Assembly: GCA_910585685.1 (NCBI GenBank)
Contig: CAJUEO010000004.1
Span: 62,001 to 126,000, forward strand
Source of the DNA: an uncultured Christensenella sp.
GTDB lineage: Bacteria; Bacillota; Clostridia; Christensenellales; Borkfalkiaceae
Reading direction: 5' to 3'
DNA: 64,000 bases
The notes beneath the pieces were generated by a model. It was not told the DNA's origin. It ran no database searches and worked only from the letters and a program-made list of their open reading frames with translations. Both the position numbers and the translations under genes were made by a program. Of the stretch, positions 23,772 through 32,261 are shown one piece after another (within the stretch, counting starts at the first letter, position 1; the number at the start of each line of letters is the position of its first letter).

Positions 23772-24394
23772 TATTTATCGAGAATTTTGCGGATTTGCTC
23801 GAACACTTCGTCGGGAGAACCCTTGCCGCTTGTAACCGACGCAAGCTTGCCCTGCGACTTGTAATAGTCGATTAAGGGCGCGGTCTGCGTGTTGTAAGTT
23901 TCAAGACGGGCTTTTACAGTGTCGGGGTTATCGTCCGCACGCTGATAGAGTTCGCTGCCGCACTTTGCGCAGGTTGTTGCGCCGTTGAGTGTGGAAACGT
24001 GATAACTTTCTCCGCAAGAGCAGACGCGTCTGCCGCAGATTCTGTCCATCAAGAGTGCCTCGTCAACGTTAATGTTGAGGCACAAATCTATGTTTGCGAA
24101 CTTATCAAGCTGTTGCGCCTGATAGAGGTTACGAGGGAAGCCGTCGAGCATATATCCGTGCTTTGCGTCGTCCCAGGTAAGTCTGTCCTCTACTATTTTG
24201 CAGGTAACTTCGTCGGGAACAAGCTTACCTGCGTCGATGTACGATTTTGCAAGCTTACCGATTTCGGTACCGCCCTTGATATTTGCACGGAAAATGTCAC
24301 CCGTGGAAATATGAAGAAGTTTATAATTTTCGGCAATTTTGCTTGCCTGTGTACCCTTGCCTGCGCCGGGTGCACCAAGTAATATAATATTCAT
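23771..24394 (-). CDS. adk: adenylate kinase
   Basis: Interconverts ATP plus AMP and two ADP. The 207 aa begin MNIILLGAPGAGKGTQ, with the P-loop at residues 7-15, followed by HISTGDIFR and LDGFPRN. The lid has four cysteines (CSCG and CAKCG), so it is the zinc-binding lid form usual in Gram-positives. Located between secY and map. Confidence 0.98.
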   Translation of the reverse strand: MNIILLGAPGAGKGTQASKIAENYKLLHISTGDIFRANIKGGTEIGKLAKSYIDAGKLVPDEVTCKIVEDRLTWDDAKHGYMLDGFPRNLYQAQQLDKFANIDLCLNINVDEALLMDRICGRRVCSCGESYHVSTLNGATTCAKCGSELYQRADDNPDTVKARLETYNTQTAPLIDYYKSQGKLASVTSGKGSPDEVFEQIRKILDK

Positions 24395-24418
24395 TATATC
24401 GTTTCCCCTGTCGGTCGA

Positions 24419-25795
24419 TTATTTCAGGAAGCCCTTATAATTTTTCATCATAAGCTGGCTTTCAAGCTGCTTGTCGAGTTCGAGCGCAACGGAAACTACG
24501 ATTAGAATACCCGTTGTGGAGAACACCGAAAGAAGCGTAAGGTTGCTCATACCCAAGCTCGATAAAATCATAGAAAGAATGGACGGAATGAACGCAACGA
24601 GCGAGAGATAAATCGCGCCGAAGAGCGTTATTCTGTTGTTAATCTTTTTAAGATAATCGGAAGTGGGTTTGCCGGGGCGGATACCTTGAATGAAACCGCC
24701 GTTCTGCTGAATTGTCTTTGATACGTCCTCGGGATTGAACTGCATTGAAGCGTAGAAGAACGAGAACGCAAAGATGAGTAAGCAGAGCGTTACCATATAT
24801 ATGAGCTGACCGTACCAATAAGGTGACGAACCGGAGAACCAATCGACAATGCCCTGCTGAGCCGGATGATCTGCCGGACAGAACAAGCTTATAATCATCT
24901 GAGGGAAAGAAATAAGCGCGAACGCGAAGATTAAAGGCATAACGCCCGAACCTGCGATTCTGATGGGGATTACGGAGGATTGTCCGCCGTACATCTTTCT
25001 GCCCTTTACCTGTTTAGCGTACTGAACGGGTATCTTTCTTTCCGAAAGGTCAACGGTTACAATAGCCGCAAACTCGACTATTGTCAGAATTATGAAGCCG
25101 AGAAGCTCCCAGAACCTTGCATAAGTTCCCGTAAATCCTTCGGTAAGGTTTGCTACTATCGTAAGACCTGCCGTCGAAAGGATACCTATGAAAATTATAA
25201 TGGAGATACCGTTGGAAATTCCGTATTCGGTTATTCTTTCGCCTATCCACATAACCAGCATTGCGCCGGCAGTATAGATGACGGTAAGGAAAATACCTGC
25301 CATCCACTGTGCGCCGAGTTCGCTTACCGCACCTACGGTGCCGCCGCCGAACACAGCCGTTCTGATTGCCGTAACGCCGTCCTCGTTGGGTTGGAAGCCG
25401 AAGTTTACGATGATACCAATTGCCTGCGCTACCGCAAGAGCGATAGTGACGTAACGGGTTATCTGCGCAATTTTCTTTCTGCCTTCTTCACCCTGTTTGG
25501 ATAATCTTTCAAGGGCGGGAATACCGACTGTCAAAAGCTGAATAATAATCGACGCGTTGATATACGGGCTTATGCCGAGCGCAAACAAAGTTGCGTTGCC
25601 GAGCGAACCGCCCGTTATCGACGACATTATCGATAAAAAGCTGTTGTTGTCGATTACGCCTGAAAACGTTTCCGGATTTATACCGGGTACGGGAATATAG
25701 CAGCCGACGCGGAAGAGCAAAAGAAGAAGCAGAGTTATCCAAATCTTCTTTCTTATTTCCTTGACCTTAAAACAATTTTTTATTGTTTCGAACAT
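24419..25795 (-). CDS. secY: preprotein translocase subunit SecY
   Basis: Channel of the Sec translocon in the cytoplasmic membrane. The 458-aa protein has ten hydrophobic segments, the plug-region start GCYIPVPGINPE, and the conserved loop and C-terminus (RPGKPTSDYLKKINNRITLFGA, ending MMKNYKGFLK). It lies between rplO and adk as usual. A 7-bp hairpin lies in the 45-nt gap to rplO. Confidence 0.98.
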   Translation of the reverse strand: MFETIKNCFKVKEIRKKIWITLLLLLLFRVGCYIPVPGINPETFSGVIDNNSFLSIMSSITGGSLGNATLFALGISPYINASIIIQLLTVGIPALERLSKQGEEGRKKIAQITRYVTIALAVAQAIGIIVNFGFQPNEDGVTAIRTAVFGGGTVGAVSELGAQWMAGIFLTVIYTAGAMLVMWIGERITEYGISNGISIIIFIGILSTAGLTIVANLTEGFTGTYARFWELLGFIILTIVEFAAIVTVDLSERKIPVQYAKQVKGRKMYGGQSSVIPIRIAGSGVMPLIFAFALISFPQMIISLFCPADHPAQQGIVDWFSGSSPYWYGQLIYMVTLCLLIFAFSFFYASMQFNPEDVSKTIQQNGGFIQGIRPGKPTSDYLKKINNRITLFGAIYLSLVAFIPSILSMILSSLGMSNLTLLSVFSTTGILIVVSVALELDKQLESQLMMKNYKGFLK

Positions 25796-25840
25796 TTCAA
25801 ACCTTCTTACCGTGCGACAAGCGCACGGGAGCGTTTATTT

Positions 25841-26290
25841 TTATTGAATAACTTCAACCGTGCCGCCGGCCTTTTCGATAGCCGTCTTTGCACTTTCGGA
25901 GAATTTAGCCGCTTTGACAGTGAGAGCAACGTTGAGCTCGCCGTTGCCGAGAACTTTGAGTCCCACGGAATTCTTAACCTCTTTAGTAAGTCCGTTAAGC
26001 CTTACATAGCCGAAGTCAACCACAGTACCTGCAGGTACGTTTGCAAGCTGACTTAAATTGATTATGGTATAGCTGGTAGCCCATTTGTTGTGGAAACCGC
26101 GCTTGGGAATTCTTCTTGCAAGGGGCATTTGACCGCCCTCGAAACCGGGACGAACGCCGCCGCCCGAACGAGCCCACTGACCTTTATGACCTTTACCCGA
26201 AGTTTTGCCCAAACCCGAGCCTATACCTCTGCCCAGCCTCTTTGCCGGGGTCTTTGCGCCCTCTGCGGGCGATAAAGTATCGATTCTCAT
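25841..26290 (-). CDS. rplO: 50S ribosomal protein L15
   Basis: Large-subunit assembly protein, 149 aa from the ATG at 26290 (AAGGAG lies upstream; a longer frame would read into rpmD). Diagnostic segments are MRIDTLSPAEGAK, RLGRGIGSGLGKTSGKGHKGQ and FEGGQMPLARRIPKRGF. Confidence 0.98.
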   Translation of the reverse strand: MRIDTLSPAEGAKTPAKRLGRGIGSGLGKTSGKGHKGQWARSGGGVRPGFEGGQMPLARRIPKRGFHNKWATSYTIINLSQLANVPAGTVVDFGYVRLNGLTKEVKNSVGLKVLGNGELNVALTVKAAKFSESAKTAIEKAGGTVEVIQ

Positions 26291-26300
26291 TTTGTACTCC

Positions 26301-26474
26301 TTAAACCTTTTCAACCTTGACAAGGTGCGATACCTTGTTAATCTGACCTAAATTTGCCGGATTTTCCTCAAAGGTCTTGGACTGACGGATTTTTTTAAGC
26401 CCGAGTGCGGCAGCAGTTGCCTTTACCGACTTAATTTGTCCGTTTAAACTTTTTATTAAAGTTACTTTAACCAT
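26301..26474 (-). CDS. rpmD: 50S ribosomal protein L30
   Basis: A 57-aa ribosomal protein in the 5S rRNA region of the large subunit. It begins MVKVTLIKSLNGQIKSVKAT and contains ALGLKKIRQSKTFEEN and INKVSHLVKVEKV, matching the L30 family. GGAG precedes the ATG; the gene lies 10 nt before rplO and 13 nt after rpsE. Confidence 0.97.
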   Translation of the reverse strand: MVKVTLIKSLNGQIKSVKATAAALGLKKIRQSKTFEENPANLGQINKVSHLVKVEKV

Positions 26475-26487
26475 TATCTGCCTCCGA

Positions 26488-27021
26488 TTATCTAAGCTCG
26501 TTCACGTCTTTGCCGCGTGCAGCCGCAATTTCTTCGGGCGACTTCAAGTCGTAAAGTCCGTAAACAGCCGCCTTTACACAGTTGATGGGGTTAGAAGTGC
26601 CGTGCGACTTTGTTCTTACGTCCTTGACGCCTGCAGCTTCCATTACCGCACGGACGGGACCGCCTGCGATAACGCCGGTACCTTCGGATGCCGGCATCAT
26701 AAGTACGCAACCTCTGCCGAATACGCCCTGAACCGTGTGGGGAATGGACGTACCCAAGAGCGCGACCTTTCTCATATTTTTCTTAGCCTGAGCGTTTGCT
26801 TTTTCGATTGCCTCGGGAACTTCTTTGGATTTACCCATTCCGTAACCTACCGAGCCCTTGCCGTCACCGACTACTACGAGCGCGGCAAAGCGCATATTTC
26901 TACCGCCTTTAACGGTCTTGGTAACTCTGTTTACCTGAATGAGCTTTTTAATTAATCCGTCGTCTTCCTGCCTGCGTCTGTCGTTATTTCTTCTTGCAGG
27001 TCTTTCTTTCTTTTCTTCCAT
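26488..27021 (-). CDS. rpsE: 30S ribosomal protein S5
   Basis: Decoding-fidelity protein of the small subunit, 177 aa from the ATG at 27021, which has AAGGAG upstream. The N-terminal 25 residues are very charged (EEKKERPARRNNDRRR); the core shows RVTKTVKGGRNMRFAALVVV, GDGKGSVGYGMGK and the C-terminal GTSNPINCVKA. Confidence 0.98.
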   Translation of the reverse strand: MEEKKERPARRNNDRRRQEDDGLIKKLIQVNRVTKTVKGGRNMRFAALVVVGDGKGSVGYGMGKSKEVPEAIEKANAQAKKNMRKVALLGTSIPHTVQGVFGRGCVLMMPASEGTGVIAGGPVRAVMEAAGVKDVRTKSHGTSNPINCVKAAVYGLYDLKSPEEIAAARGKDVNELR

Positions 27022-27031
27022 AATACGCTCC

Positions 27032-27400
27032 TTAGAAATTGAGTCCGGCTTCCCTTGCGCCGTCTGCGACCGCCTGTACACGTCCCGTGTAGAGGTATCC
27101 GCCCCTGTCAAAGACTACGCTCTCTATTCCGAGCTTTTTAGCCTTTTCCGCAACCGCTTTGCCAACTTCCTTAGCGGCGTCGGTCTTGGTCATTTCGCTT
27201 ATCTTAGCCTTGACGTCCTTCTCCATAGTAGACGCCGAGCAGAGCGTAACGCCCTTTACGTCGTCTATAATCTGAGCATAGATGTGATTTAAACTGCGGT
27301 AAACGCTCAAACGAGGAGTTTCGGCAGTTCCGCTTATCTTTTTGCGAACTCTGGTGTGCCTTCTCAAACGCTCTTCGTTTTTGTCTATCTTCTTTATCAT
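27032..27400 (-). CDS. rplR: 50S ribosomal protein L18
   Basis: Binds 5S rRNA. The product is 122 aa from the ATG at 27400 (AAGGAG upstream). Seen are RHTRVRKKISGTAETPRLSV, NHIYAQIIDDVKG and the conserved end FDRGGYLYTGRVQAVADGAREAG. Confidence 0.98.
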   Translation of the reverse strand: MIKKIDKNEERLRRHTRVRKKISGTAETPRLSVYRSLNHIYAQIIDDVKGVTLCSASTMEKDVKAKISEMTKTDAAKEVGKAVAEKAKKLGIESVVFDRGGYLYTGRVQAVADGAREAGLNF

Positions 27401-27465
27401 AATATCTCCTTCGAGCAAGCAACCCTGTCAAGGGTTTCTCCTCCCGTACGCCGCGGCGTGGGGAA

Positions 27466-28014
27466 TTACTTCTTGCCCTTACCTCCCGTCTTGCCTTCCT
27501 TACGCTCGATTACCTCGTCGCTGTAAGCGATGCCGTAACCGTGGTAGGGCTCGGGGATTCTTACCGTACGGATATTTGCAGCCGTCTGTCCGACAAGCGT
27601 TTTGTCAATACCCGAAACTTTGATTTCGTTGGGTGTGGGGCACTCGAGCTTAATGCCCTGAGGCTCGACAAACTCTACGGGGTGGGAAAAGCCTACGTTC
27701 ATAACAAGCTTGTTGCCCTGCTTTGCAACCTTCCAACCTACGCCGTTTACTTTGAGCGTTCTGGTATAGCCGTCGGTAACGCCGACTACCATGTTGTGAA
27801 GGAGCGCGCGGTAGAGTCCGTGCTTTGCATTAGCGTCGGAATTGTCAGCCGTCTTTTCGACGATTGCTTCGGCGCCGTTTACTTTGATATCGATATCGCC
27901 TACGATTTGCTGCGTAAGCGTACCCTTGCTGCCCTTTACGGTAACAATTCCGTTTTCAAACGTAACGGTTACGCCGGCAGGAAGGTGTACGGGTAATTTA
28001 CCTATTCTTGACAT
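27466..28014 (-). CDS. rplF: 50S ribosomal protein L6
   Basis: Two-domain large-subunit protein, 182 aa. It has the start MSRIGKLPVHLPAGV, GLYRALLHNMVVGVT and the C-terminal signature PEPYHGYGIAYSDEV (usual form PEPYKGKGI), then a short Lys/Gly tail. Confidence 0.98.
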   Translation of the reverse strand: MSRIGKLPVHLPAGVTVTFENGIVTVKGSKGTLTQQIVGDIDIKVNGAEAIVEKTADNSDANAKHGLYRALLHNMVVGVTDGYTRTLKVNGVGWKVAKQGNKLVMNVGFSHPVEFVEPQGIKLECPTPNEIKVSGIDKTLVGQTAANIRTVRIPEPYHGYGIAYSDEVIERKEGKTGGKGKK

Positions 28015-28027
28015 TAAAATTACCTCC

Positions 28028-28420
28028 TTACCAGATATAGCAAAGCACTTCGCCGCCTACATTGCGTGCCTTTGCCTGCTTATCCGTCATTATTCCCTTG
28101 TTTGTAGAAAGAACAGCGATACCGAGACCGTCCATTACTCTGGGCATGGTTTCCACGTCGGAATAGACGCGAAGTCCGGGACGGGAAACACGCTTTAAGC
28201 CGTTGATAACGCTCTTCTTTTTACCGATATATTTAAGGGTTATTACTATTTTGCCGTTATAGCCGTCGTCCGCATAGTCAACGCTGTTGACGTATCCTTC
28301 GTTAAGGAGAATTTCAGCTATAGCTTTTTTCATATTTGATGAGGGAACTTCTACCGTTTCCTTGTTGGCTCTTATAGCGTTTCTTACGCGTGTGAGCATA
28401 TCTGCAATAGGATCTGTCAT
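28028..28420 (-). CDS. rpsH: 30S ribosomal protein S8
   Basis: Central-domain 16S rRNA binder, 130 aa, with TDPIADMLTRVRNA at the start, VSRPGLRVYSD in the middle and LGIAVLSTNKGIMTDKQAR-like C-terminal signature. In E. coli S8 represses this operon; whether it does so here is unknown. Confidence 0.98.
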   Translation of the reverse strand: MTDPIADMLTRVRNAIRANKETVEVPSSNMKKAIAEILLNEGYVNSVDYADDGYNGKIVITLKYIGKKKSVINGLKRVSRPGLRVYSDVETMPRVMDGLGIAVLSTNKGIMTDKQAKARNVGGEVLCYIW

Positions 28421-28439
28421 TTCTTCTTTCCTCCTCTTA

Positions 28440-28625
28440 TTACCAGCTCGATTTTCTTACGCCGGGAATCTGTCCCTTATAAGCGAGGTTTCTGAAACAG
28501 ATACGGCATACTCCGTACTTGCGAAGAACCGCGTGGGGTCTGCCGCAGATAGAACATCTCGTATAAGCTCTGGTAGAGTATTTAGCAGGCTTTTGCTGCT
28601 TATTTATCATTGCTTTCTTTGCCAT
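28440..28625 (-). CDS. rpsN: 30S ribosomal protein S14, zinc type
   Basis: A 61-aa S14 of the short zinc-binding class, with C24, C27, C40 and C43 in the CSICG and CRIC pairs and the C-terminus PGVRKSSW. It lies between rplE and rpsH as in other Bacillota. Confidence 0.98.
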   Translation of the reverse strand: MAKKAMINKQQKPAKYSTRAYTRCSICGRPHAVLRKYGVCRICFRNLAYKGQIPGVRKSSW

Positions 28626-28634
28626 ATTTACTCC

Positions 28635-29294
28635 TTACTTCTTAAAAGGCATTCCGAGTGCCTTTAAAAGCTCTCTCGCTTCTTCGTCCGTATTTGCGGT
28701 AGTTACGAAACAGATGTCCATACCCCTGATTTTTTCAACCTGATCGTATTGAATTTCGGGGAATATAAGCTGTTCCTTGATACCCATACAGTAGTTGCCC
28801 TTGCCGTCGAAACTGTCCGTGGGAACGCCGCGGAAGTCGCGCACTCGGGGCAAAGCTATGGAAACAAATTTGTCGTAGAAATCGCACATCATTTTGCCGC
28901 GAAGGGTTACCTTCAAACCTATGGTCATACCTTCGCGCACTTTGAAGTTTGCAACAGACTTTTTAGCCTTGCAGAGAACGGGTTGCTGTCCCGAAATCGT
29001 CTTCATTTCGTTTTGCGCTATCTGGATTGACTTTGCGTTATCCTTGATGTCGCCGAGTCCCGAGCTGAGAACTATCTTTACAAGCTTGGGAACCTGCATC
29101 GGGTTTTTATATCCGAACTTTTCAGTGAGGGCGGGAACTACTTCCTTTTCATACATTTCCTGTATTCTGGACTTATATACCTTATCCGCCTTAGCCGTCT
29201 TCTTTACGGTCTTTGCCGGTTTTTCGGACTTAACTGTCTTTGTTGCTTTTACCGTCTTTTCGGTAGTTGCAGTTTCTGTCTTTTTAGCAGCCAT
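28635..29294 (-). CDS. rplE: 50S ribosomal protein L5 with a lysine-rich N-terminal tail
   Basis: 5S rRNA-binding protein of the central protuberance. The core from about residue 40 is typical (YKNPMQVPKLVKIVLSSGLGD, then LCKAKKSVANFKVREG, and TANTDEEARELLKALGMPF). The first 40 residues are an extra Lys/Thr/Ala tail (TEKTVKATKTVKSEKPAKT), making 219 aa instead of about 180. The ATG has a clear AAGGAGG, so the tail appears to be translated. The adjacent rplX also ends in a basic tail. Confidence 0.97.
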   Translation of the reverse strand: MAAKKTETATTEKTVKATKTVKSEKPAKTVKKTAKADKVYKSRIQEMYEKEVVPALTEKFGYKNPMQVPKLVKIVLSSGLGDIKDNAKSIQIAQNEMKTISGQQPVLCKAKKSVANFKVREGMTIGLKVTLRGKMMCDFYDKFVSIALPRVRDFRGVPTDSFDGKGNYCMGIKEQLIFPEIQYDQVEKIRGMDICFVTTANTDEEARELLKALGMPFKK

Positions 29295-29305
29295 TATTAT
29301 CCTCC

Positions 29306-29731
29306 TTACTCAGCCTTATCATCCGTAGTTTGAGTCGACTCTTCCTTCTTGGCACGCTTTCTTACGCGCTTTGCAGGAGCTTCGTCCTTCTTTGCAGTCT
29401 TTTTGGACGTCTTTGCCGTTACGCCGTCGATAACGGCGCCGCACTTGCCGCAGGCTCTTAAATTTTTGCCGTCGACTTCGCTGTGCTTAATGCGCGTAGC
29501 CTTGCCGCAGGTGGGGCAGACTACCATAACGTTTGACGCGTCCAAAGGAGCCGGAATTTCAACGATTTTTGAAACTTCGTTTGCTTTTCTGGCTTTTTGC
29601 GCCTTTTTGTGAATGTTTATACCTTCAACAGTTACCGTTCCGTGCTTGGGGGAAGTGGCAATAACTTTGCCCGTCCTGCCTGCATATTTGCCGGAGATAA
29701 CTAATACATTATCATTTAATTTTACGTTCAT
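29306..29731 (-). CDS. rplX: 50S ribosomal protein L24 with zinc ribbon and basic C-terminal tail
   Basis: Initiator protein of 50S assembly. The 141 aa comprise a KOW domain (VLVISGKYAGRTGKVIATSP), a zinc ribbon with C72, C75, C94 and C97, and an unusual C-terminal tail at about 105-141 (KTSKKTAKKDEAP, then KRVRKRAKKEES). Typical L24 is 100-110 aa and ends near the ribbon. It lies 15 nt after rplN and 11 nt before rplE. Confidence 0.97.
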   Translation of the reverse strand: MNVKLNDNVLVISGKYAGRTGKVIATSPKHGTVTVEGINIHKKAQKARKANEVSKIVEIPAPLDASNVMVVCPTCGKATRIKHSEVDGKNLRACGKCGAVIDGVTAKTSKKTAKKDEAPAKRVRKRAKKEESTQTTDDKAE

Positions 29732-29746
29732 AGCTTTTCTCCTTAA

Positions 29747-30115
29747 TTAAAGCACTTCGGGTGCGAGGGATATAATCTTCATATAGTTCTTTTCACGAAG
29801 TTCCCTTGCAATCGGTCCGAAAATACGCGTGCCGCGCGGTTCCTTATTGGTGTTAATGATAACTGCTGCGTTTTCGTCGAAACGGATATACGTTCCGTCG
29901 TCACGTCTTATACCTTTCTTAGTACGCACGATAACGGCTTTTACTACTTCGCCTTTCTTTACCGCGCCGCCGGGTGTCGCCGTCTTAACCGAGCATACGA
30001 TTACGTCGCCGATATTTGCCGTTTTTCTGAACGAGCCGCCGAGCACCTTAATACACATAAGCTCTTTAGCGCCGCTGTTGTCTGCGGATTTGAGCCTTGT
30101 CTGAGGTTGTATCAT
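29747..30115 (-). CDS. rplN: 50S ribosomal protein L14
   Basis: Intersubunit-bridge protein, 122 aa: MIQPQTRLKSADNSGAKELMC, then TKKGIRRDDGTYIRFDENA and GTRIFGPIARELR. It is the first gene after a 157-nt gap that marks the boundary between the S10 and spc segments. Confidence 0.98.
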   Translation of the reverse strand: MIQPQTRLKSADNSGAKELMCIKVLGGSFRKTANIGDVIVCSVKTATPGGAVKKGEVVKAVIVRTKKGIRRDDGTYIRFDENAAVIINTNKEPRGTRIFGPIARELREKNYMKIISLAPEVL

Positions 30116-30152
30116 ATAATATCTCTCCTATTATGTTTAACTTACAACTTTG

Positions 30153-30219
30153 CCCCTTTTGGGGACGTGCAGAGGATTGTGCCGGACTTACATAAGCGAA
30201 GAGAGCGCTCCGCTCTGCA
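30153..30219 (-). promoter_or_regulatory. structured gap between rpsQ and rplN
   Basis: A 157-nt gap (30116-30272) in an otherwise tightly packed operon. Complementary segments TGCAGAG (30168-30174) and CTCTGCA (30213-30219) and a CCCC-TTTT-GGGG hairpin (30153-30164) are present. This is where the spc operon begins in E. coli. No convincing -35/-10 pair was found. Function is unknown. Confidence 0.35.
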
Positions 30220-30272
30220 TTAAGCCCCGAATAACAATCTTGACTACTATGTTTTTTGCCGATTTAAAGCTA

Positions 30273-30533
30273 TTACTTAGCCTTTTCTATTATCTCGGCA
30301 ACGCGCCAATTCTTGTCCTTCGACAACTTGCGCGTTTCAACTATTCTGACCTTATCTCCCTCGCCGCACTCGTTGTTTTCGTCGTGCGCCTTGAAACGGG
30401 TGGTCTTGGTAATTGTCTTTTTATAGAGGGGATGCTTGCTTTTTTCAACGACCGCAACGACTACGGTTTTATCCATCTTGTTTGAAACTACAAGTCCTAC
30501 TCTTTCCTTTCTGAGCGTTGTTCTCGTTTCCAT
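30273..30533 (-). CDS. rpsQ: 30S ribosomal protein S17
   Basis: OB-fold 16S rRNA binder, 86 aa, with RKERVGLVVSNKMDKTVVVAV and the conserved GDKVRIVETRKLSKDKNW. Follows rpmC by 12 nt. Confidence 0.98.
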   Translation of the reverse strand: METRTTLRKERVGLVVSNKMDKTVVVAVVEKSKHPLYKKTITKTTRFKAHDENNECGEGDKVRIVETRKLSKDKNWRVAEIIEKAK

Positions 30534-30545
30534 TCTCTAACCTCC

Positions 30546-30740
30546 TTACGCCTTTAACTGCCTTGCGCGGATTACGGTGTTTACCCTTGCGATATCCTTT
30601 TTAACGAGGTTTATCGACATAGGATTTTCAAGCTGACCGCTGGCGTGGCGAAAGCGCAGATTGAAAAGTTCGCTTTTAAGTTCCTGAAGCTTTTTCAAAA
30701 GCTCTTCATCGCTCAAATTTATAATTTCCTTAGCTTTCAT
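30546..30740 (-). CDS. rpmC: 50S ribosomal protein L29
   Basis: Exit-tunnel protein, 64 aa from the ATG at 30740, which overlaps the rplP stop region by 11 nt. Motifs are LQELKSELFNLRFRHASGQ and NLVKKDIARVNTVIRAR. A GTG at 30749 is also in frame but lies within the likely Shine-Dalgarno. Confidence 0.97.
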   Translation of the reverse strand: MKAKEIINLSDEELLKKLQELKSELFNLRFRHASGQLENPMSINLVKKDIARVNTVIRARQLKA

Positions 30741-31179
30741 TAGCTTCACCGCCCTCTTCGACTACTTCAAGTTCTTCTTTTTTAACGAACTTGCACTTTA
30801 CGGGGAGCTTGTGGCTTGCAAGACGCATTGCCTCGCGAGCTATGTCCTCGCTTACTCCGGCCATTTCAAACATTACTCTGCCGGGTTTAACTATCGCTAC
30901 CCAATATTCAACCGAGCCTTTACCTGAACCCATACGGCTTTCCGCAGGGTGCTTTGTAATGGGCTTGTGGGGGAATATATCTATCCAAACTTTACCGCCA
31001 CGCTTGATGAACCTTGTCATAGCGATACGCGCAGCTTCTATCTGGTTTGAAGTAATTCTTGCACCTTCCAAAGATACAAGGCCGTACTCACCGTAAGCAA
31101 CCTTGTTGCCCTTTTGAGCCTTACCCTTTATCTTGCCGCGGTGCTGCATTCTTCTTTTTACTCTCTTGGGAATTAACAT
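30730..31179 (-). CDS. rplP: 50S ribosomal protein L16
   Basis: Large-subunit protein near the A site, 149 aa: MLIPKRVKRRMQHRGKIKGK, then WIDIFPHKPITKHPAESRMG and KGSVEYWVAIVKPGRVMFEM. Its ATG overlaps the rpsC stop by one base. Confidence 0.98.
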   Translation of the reverse strand: MLIPKRVKRRMQHRGKIKGKAQKGNKVAYGEYGLVSLEGARITSNQIEAARIAMTRFIKRGGKVWIDIFPHKPITKHPAESRMGSGKGSVEYWVAIVKPGRVMFEMAGVSEDIAREAMRLASHKLPVKCKFVKKEELEVVEEGGEANES

Positions 31180-31850
31180 TACTCTTCGCCTCCCTCTGAA
31201 ATTATCAGACGCTTAGCGGTGTCGAGCACTTCACCCTTGTAAATCCAGCACTTGATGCCGAGAACGCCGAAGGTGGTGTGCGCTTCCGCAAAGCCGTAAT
31301 CGATGTCGGCGCGGATTGTCTGAAGAGGAATGGAACCGTCGTGGTAGCTTTCGGTACCTGCGATTTCACGTCCGTCCAAACGTCCGCTTACGGTGATTTT
31401 CACACCCTTGACGCCGGCTTTGGAAACCTTTGCAATCTGCTGCTTGACCGCTCTTCTGTAAGATACGCGCTTTTCAAGCTGAGCTGCAACCGATTCCGCA
31501 ACGAGCTGTGCGTCGCAGTCGATTTTTTCGACTTTTTTGACGTTGATTACGATAACCTTGCCCTTGGTAAGCTTTGCAAGGTCTTTCTTTATAACTTCGA
31601 TTTCAGAACCTGCCTTACCGATAAGCACGCCGGGACGACCCGTGTAGATGCCTATTTCGATTTTGTTGGCTGCCCTGATAATTGTAATTTTGCTGATTGC
31701 CGCGTCGTAATACTTCTTCTTTAAGAAGATACGGATATCGCTGTCCTCTTTGATATACTTGGAAAAGTTTTTCTTGTCCGCATACCATTGAGTGTCCCAG
31801 GCGGATATAACGCCGACTCTTAAACCGTGAGGATTAACTTTCTGTCCCAT
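31179..31850 (-). CDS. rpsC: 30S ribosomal protein S3
   Basis: mRNA-entry protein, 223 aa. The start is MGQKVNPHGLRVGVI, the KH domain shows GRPGVLIGKAGSEIEVIKKD, and the C-terminal domain shows GVKITVSGRLDGREIAGTE. It lies between rplV and rplP. Confidence 0.98.
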   Translation of the reverse strand: MGQKVNPHGLRVGVISAWDTQWYADKKNFSKYIKEDSDIRIFLKKKYYDAAISKITIIRAANKIEIGIYTGRPGVLIGKAGSEIEVIKKDLAKLTKGKVIVINVKKVEKIDCDAQLVAESVAAQLEKRVSYRRAVKQQIAKVSKAGVKGVKITVSGRLDGREIAGTESYHDGSIPLQTIRADIDYGFAEAHTTFGVLGIKCWIYKGEVLDTAKRLIISEGGEE

Positions 31851-31860
31851 ATCTCTCTCC

Positions 31861-32250
31861 TTAAACCTTCTTTGCGTCGAGTATTACCGTGACGTGGCTG
31901 GTTCTTTTCAAAATAGCGTGGCCTCTGCCCTTGGAAACGGGCTGCATTCTCTTTAAATGAGGACCGCCGTTTGCAAACGCTTCCGAAACGTATAAATCGC
32001 TTCTGTCCATACCCTGATTGTGCTCTGCATTTGCAGCCGCAGACAAAAGTACTTTTTTGACTTCGAGGCTGCCGCCCTTGTTGCAATATGTGAGAATGCC
32101 TGCCGCCTCTTCAACAGACTTGCCGCGGATAAGCGCGAGCACGGTTCTGATTTTGTAGGGGGAAATTCTCAGATATTTTGCGGTAGCATAGGGACGGGTG
32201 TCCTTGTTTGCTTCTCGTCTTTCGAGTTTTACATTCATATTTTTTGCCAT
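31861..32250 (-). CDS. rplV: 50S ribosomal protein L22
   Basis: Tunnel-lining protein, 129 aa. The first 18 residues (MAKNMNVKLERREANKDT) are a short extra N-terminus; the core reads YLRISPYKIRTVLALIRGK and ends in SHVTVILDAKKV. Confidence 0.97.
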   Translation of the reverse strand: MAKNMNVKLERREANKDTRPYATAKYLRISPYKIRTVLALIRGKSVEEAAGILTYCNKGGSLEVKKVLLSAAANAEHNQGMDRSDLYVSEAFANGGPHLKRMQPVSKGRGHAILKRTSHVTVILDAKKV

Positions 32251-32261
32251 AGTACCGCTCC

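Noticed and set aside
30116..30272. Housekeeping promoter for the spc genes
   Set aside because: No acceptable -35/-10 pair with 16-18 nt spacing could be found on the minus strand of this gap.
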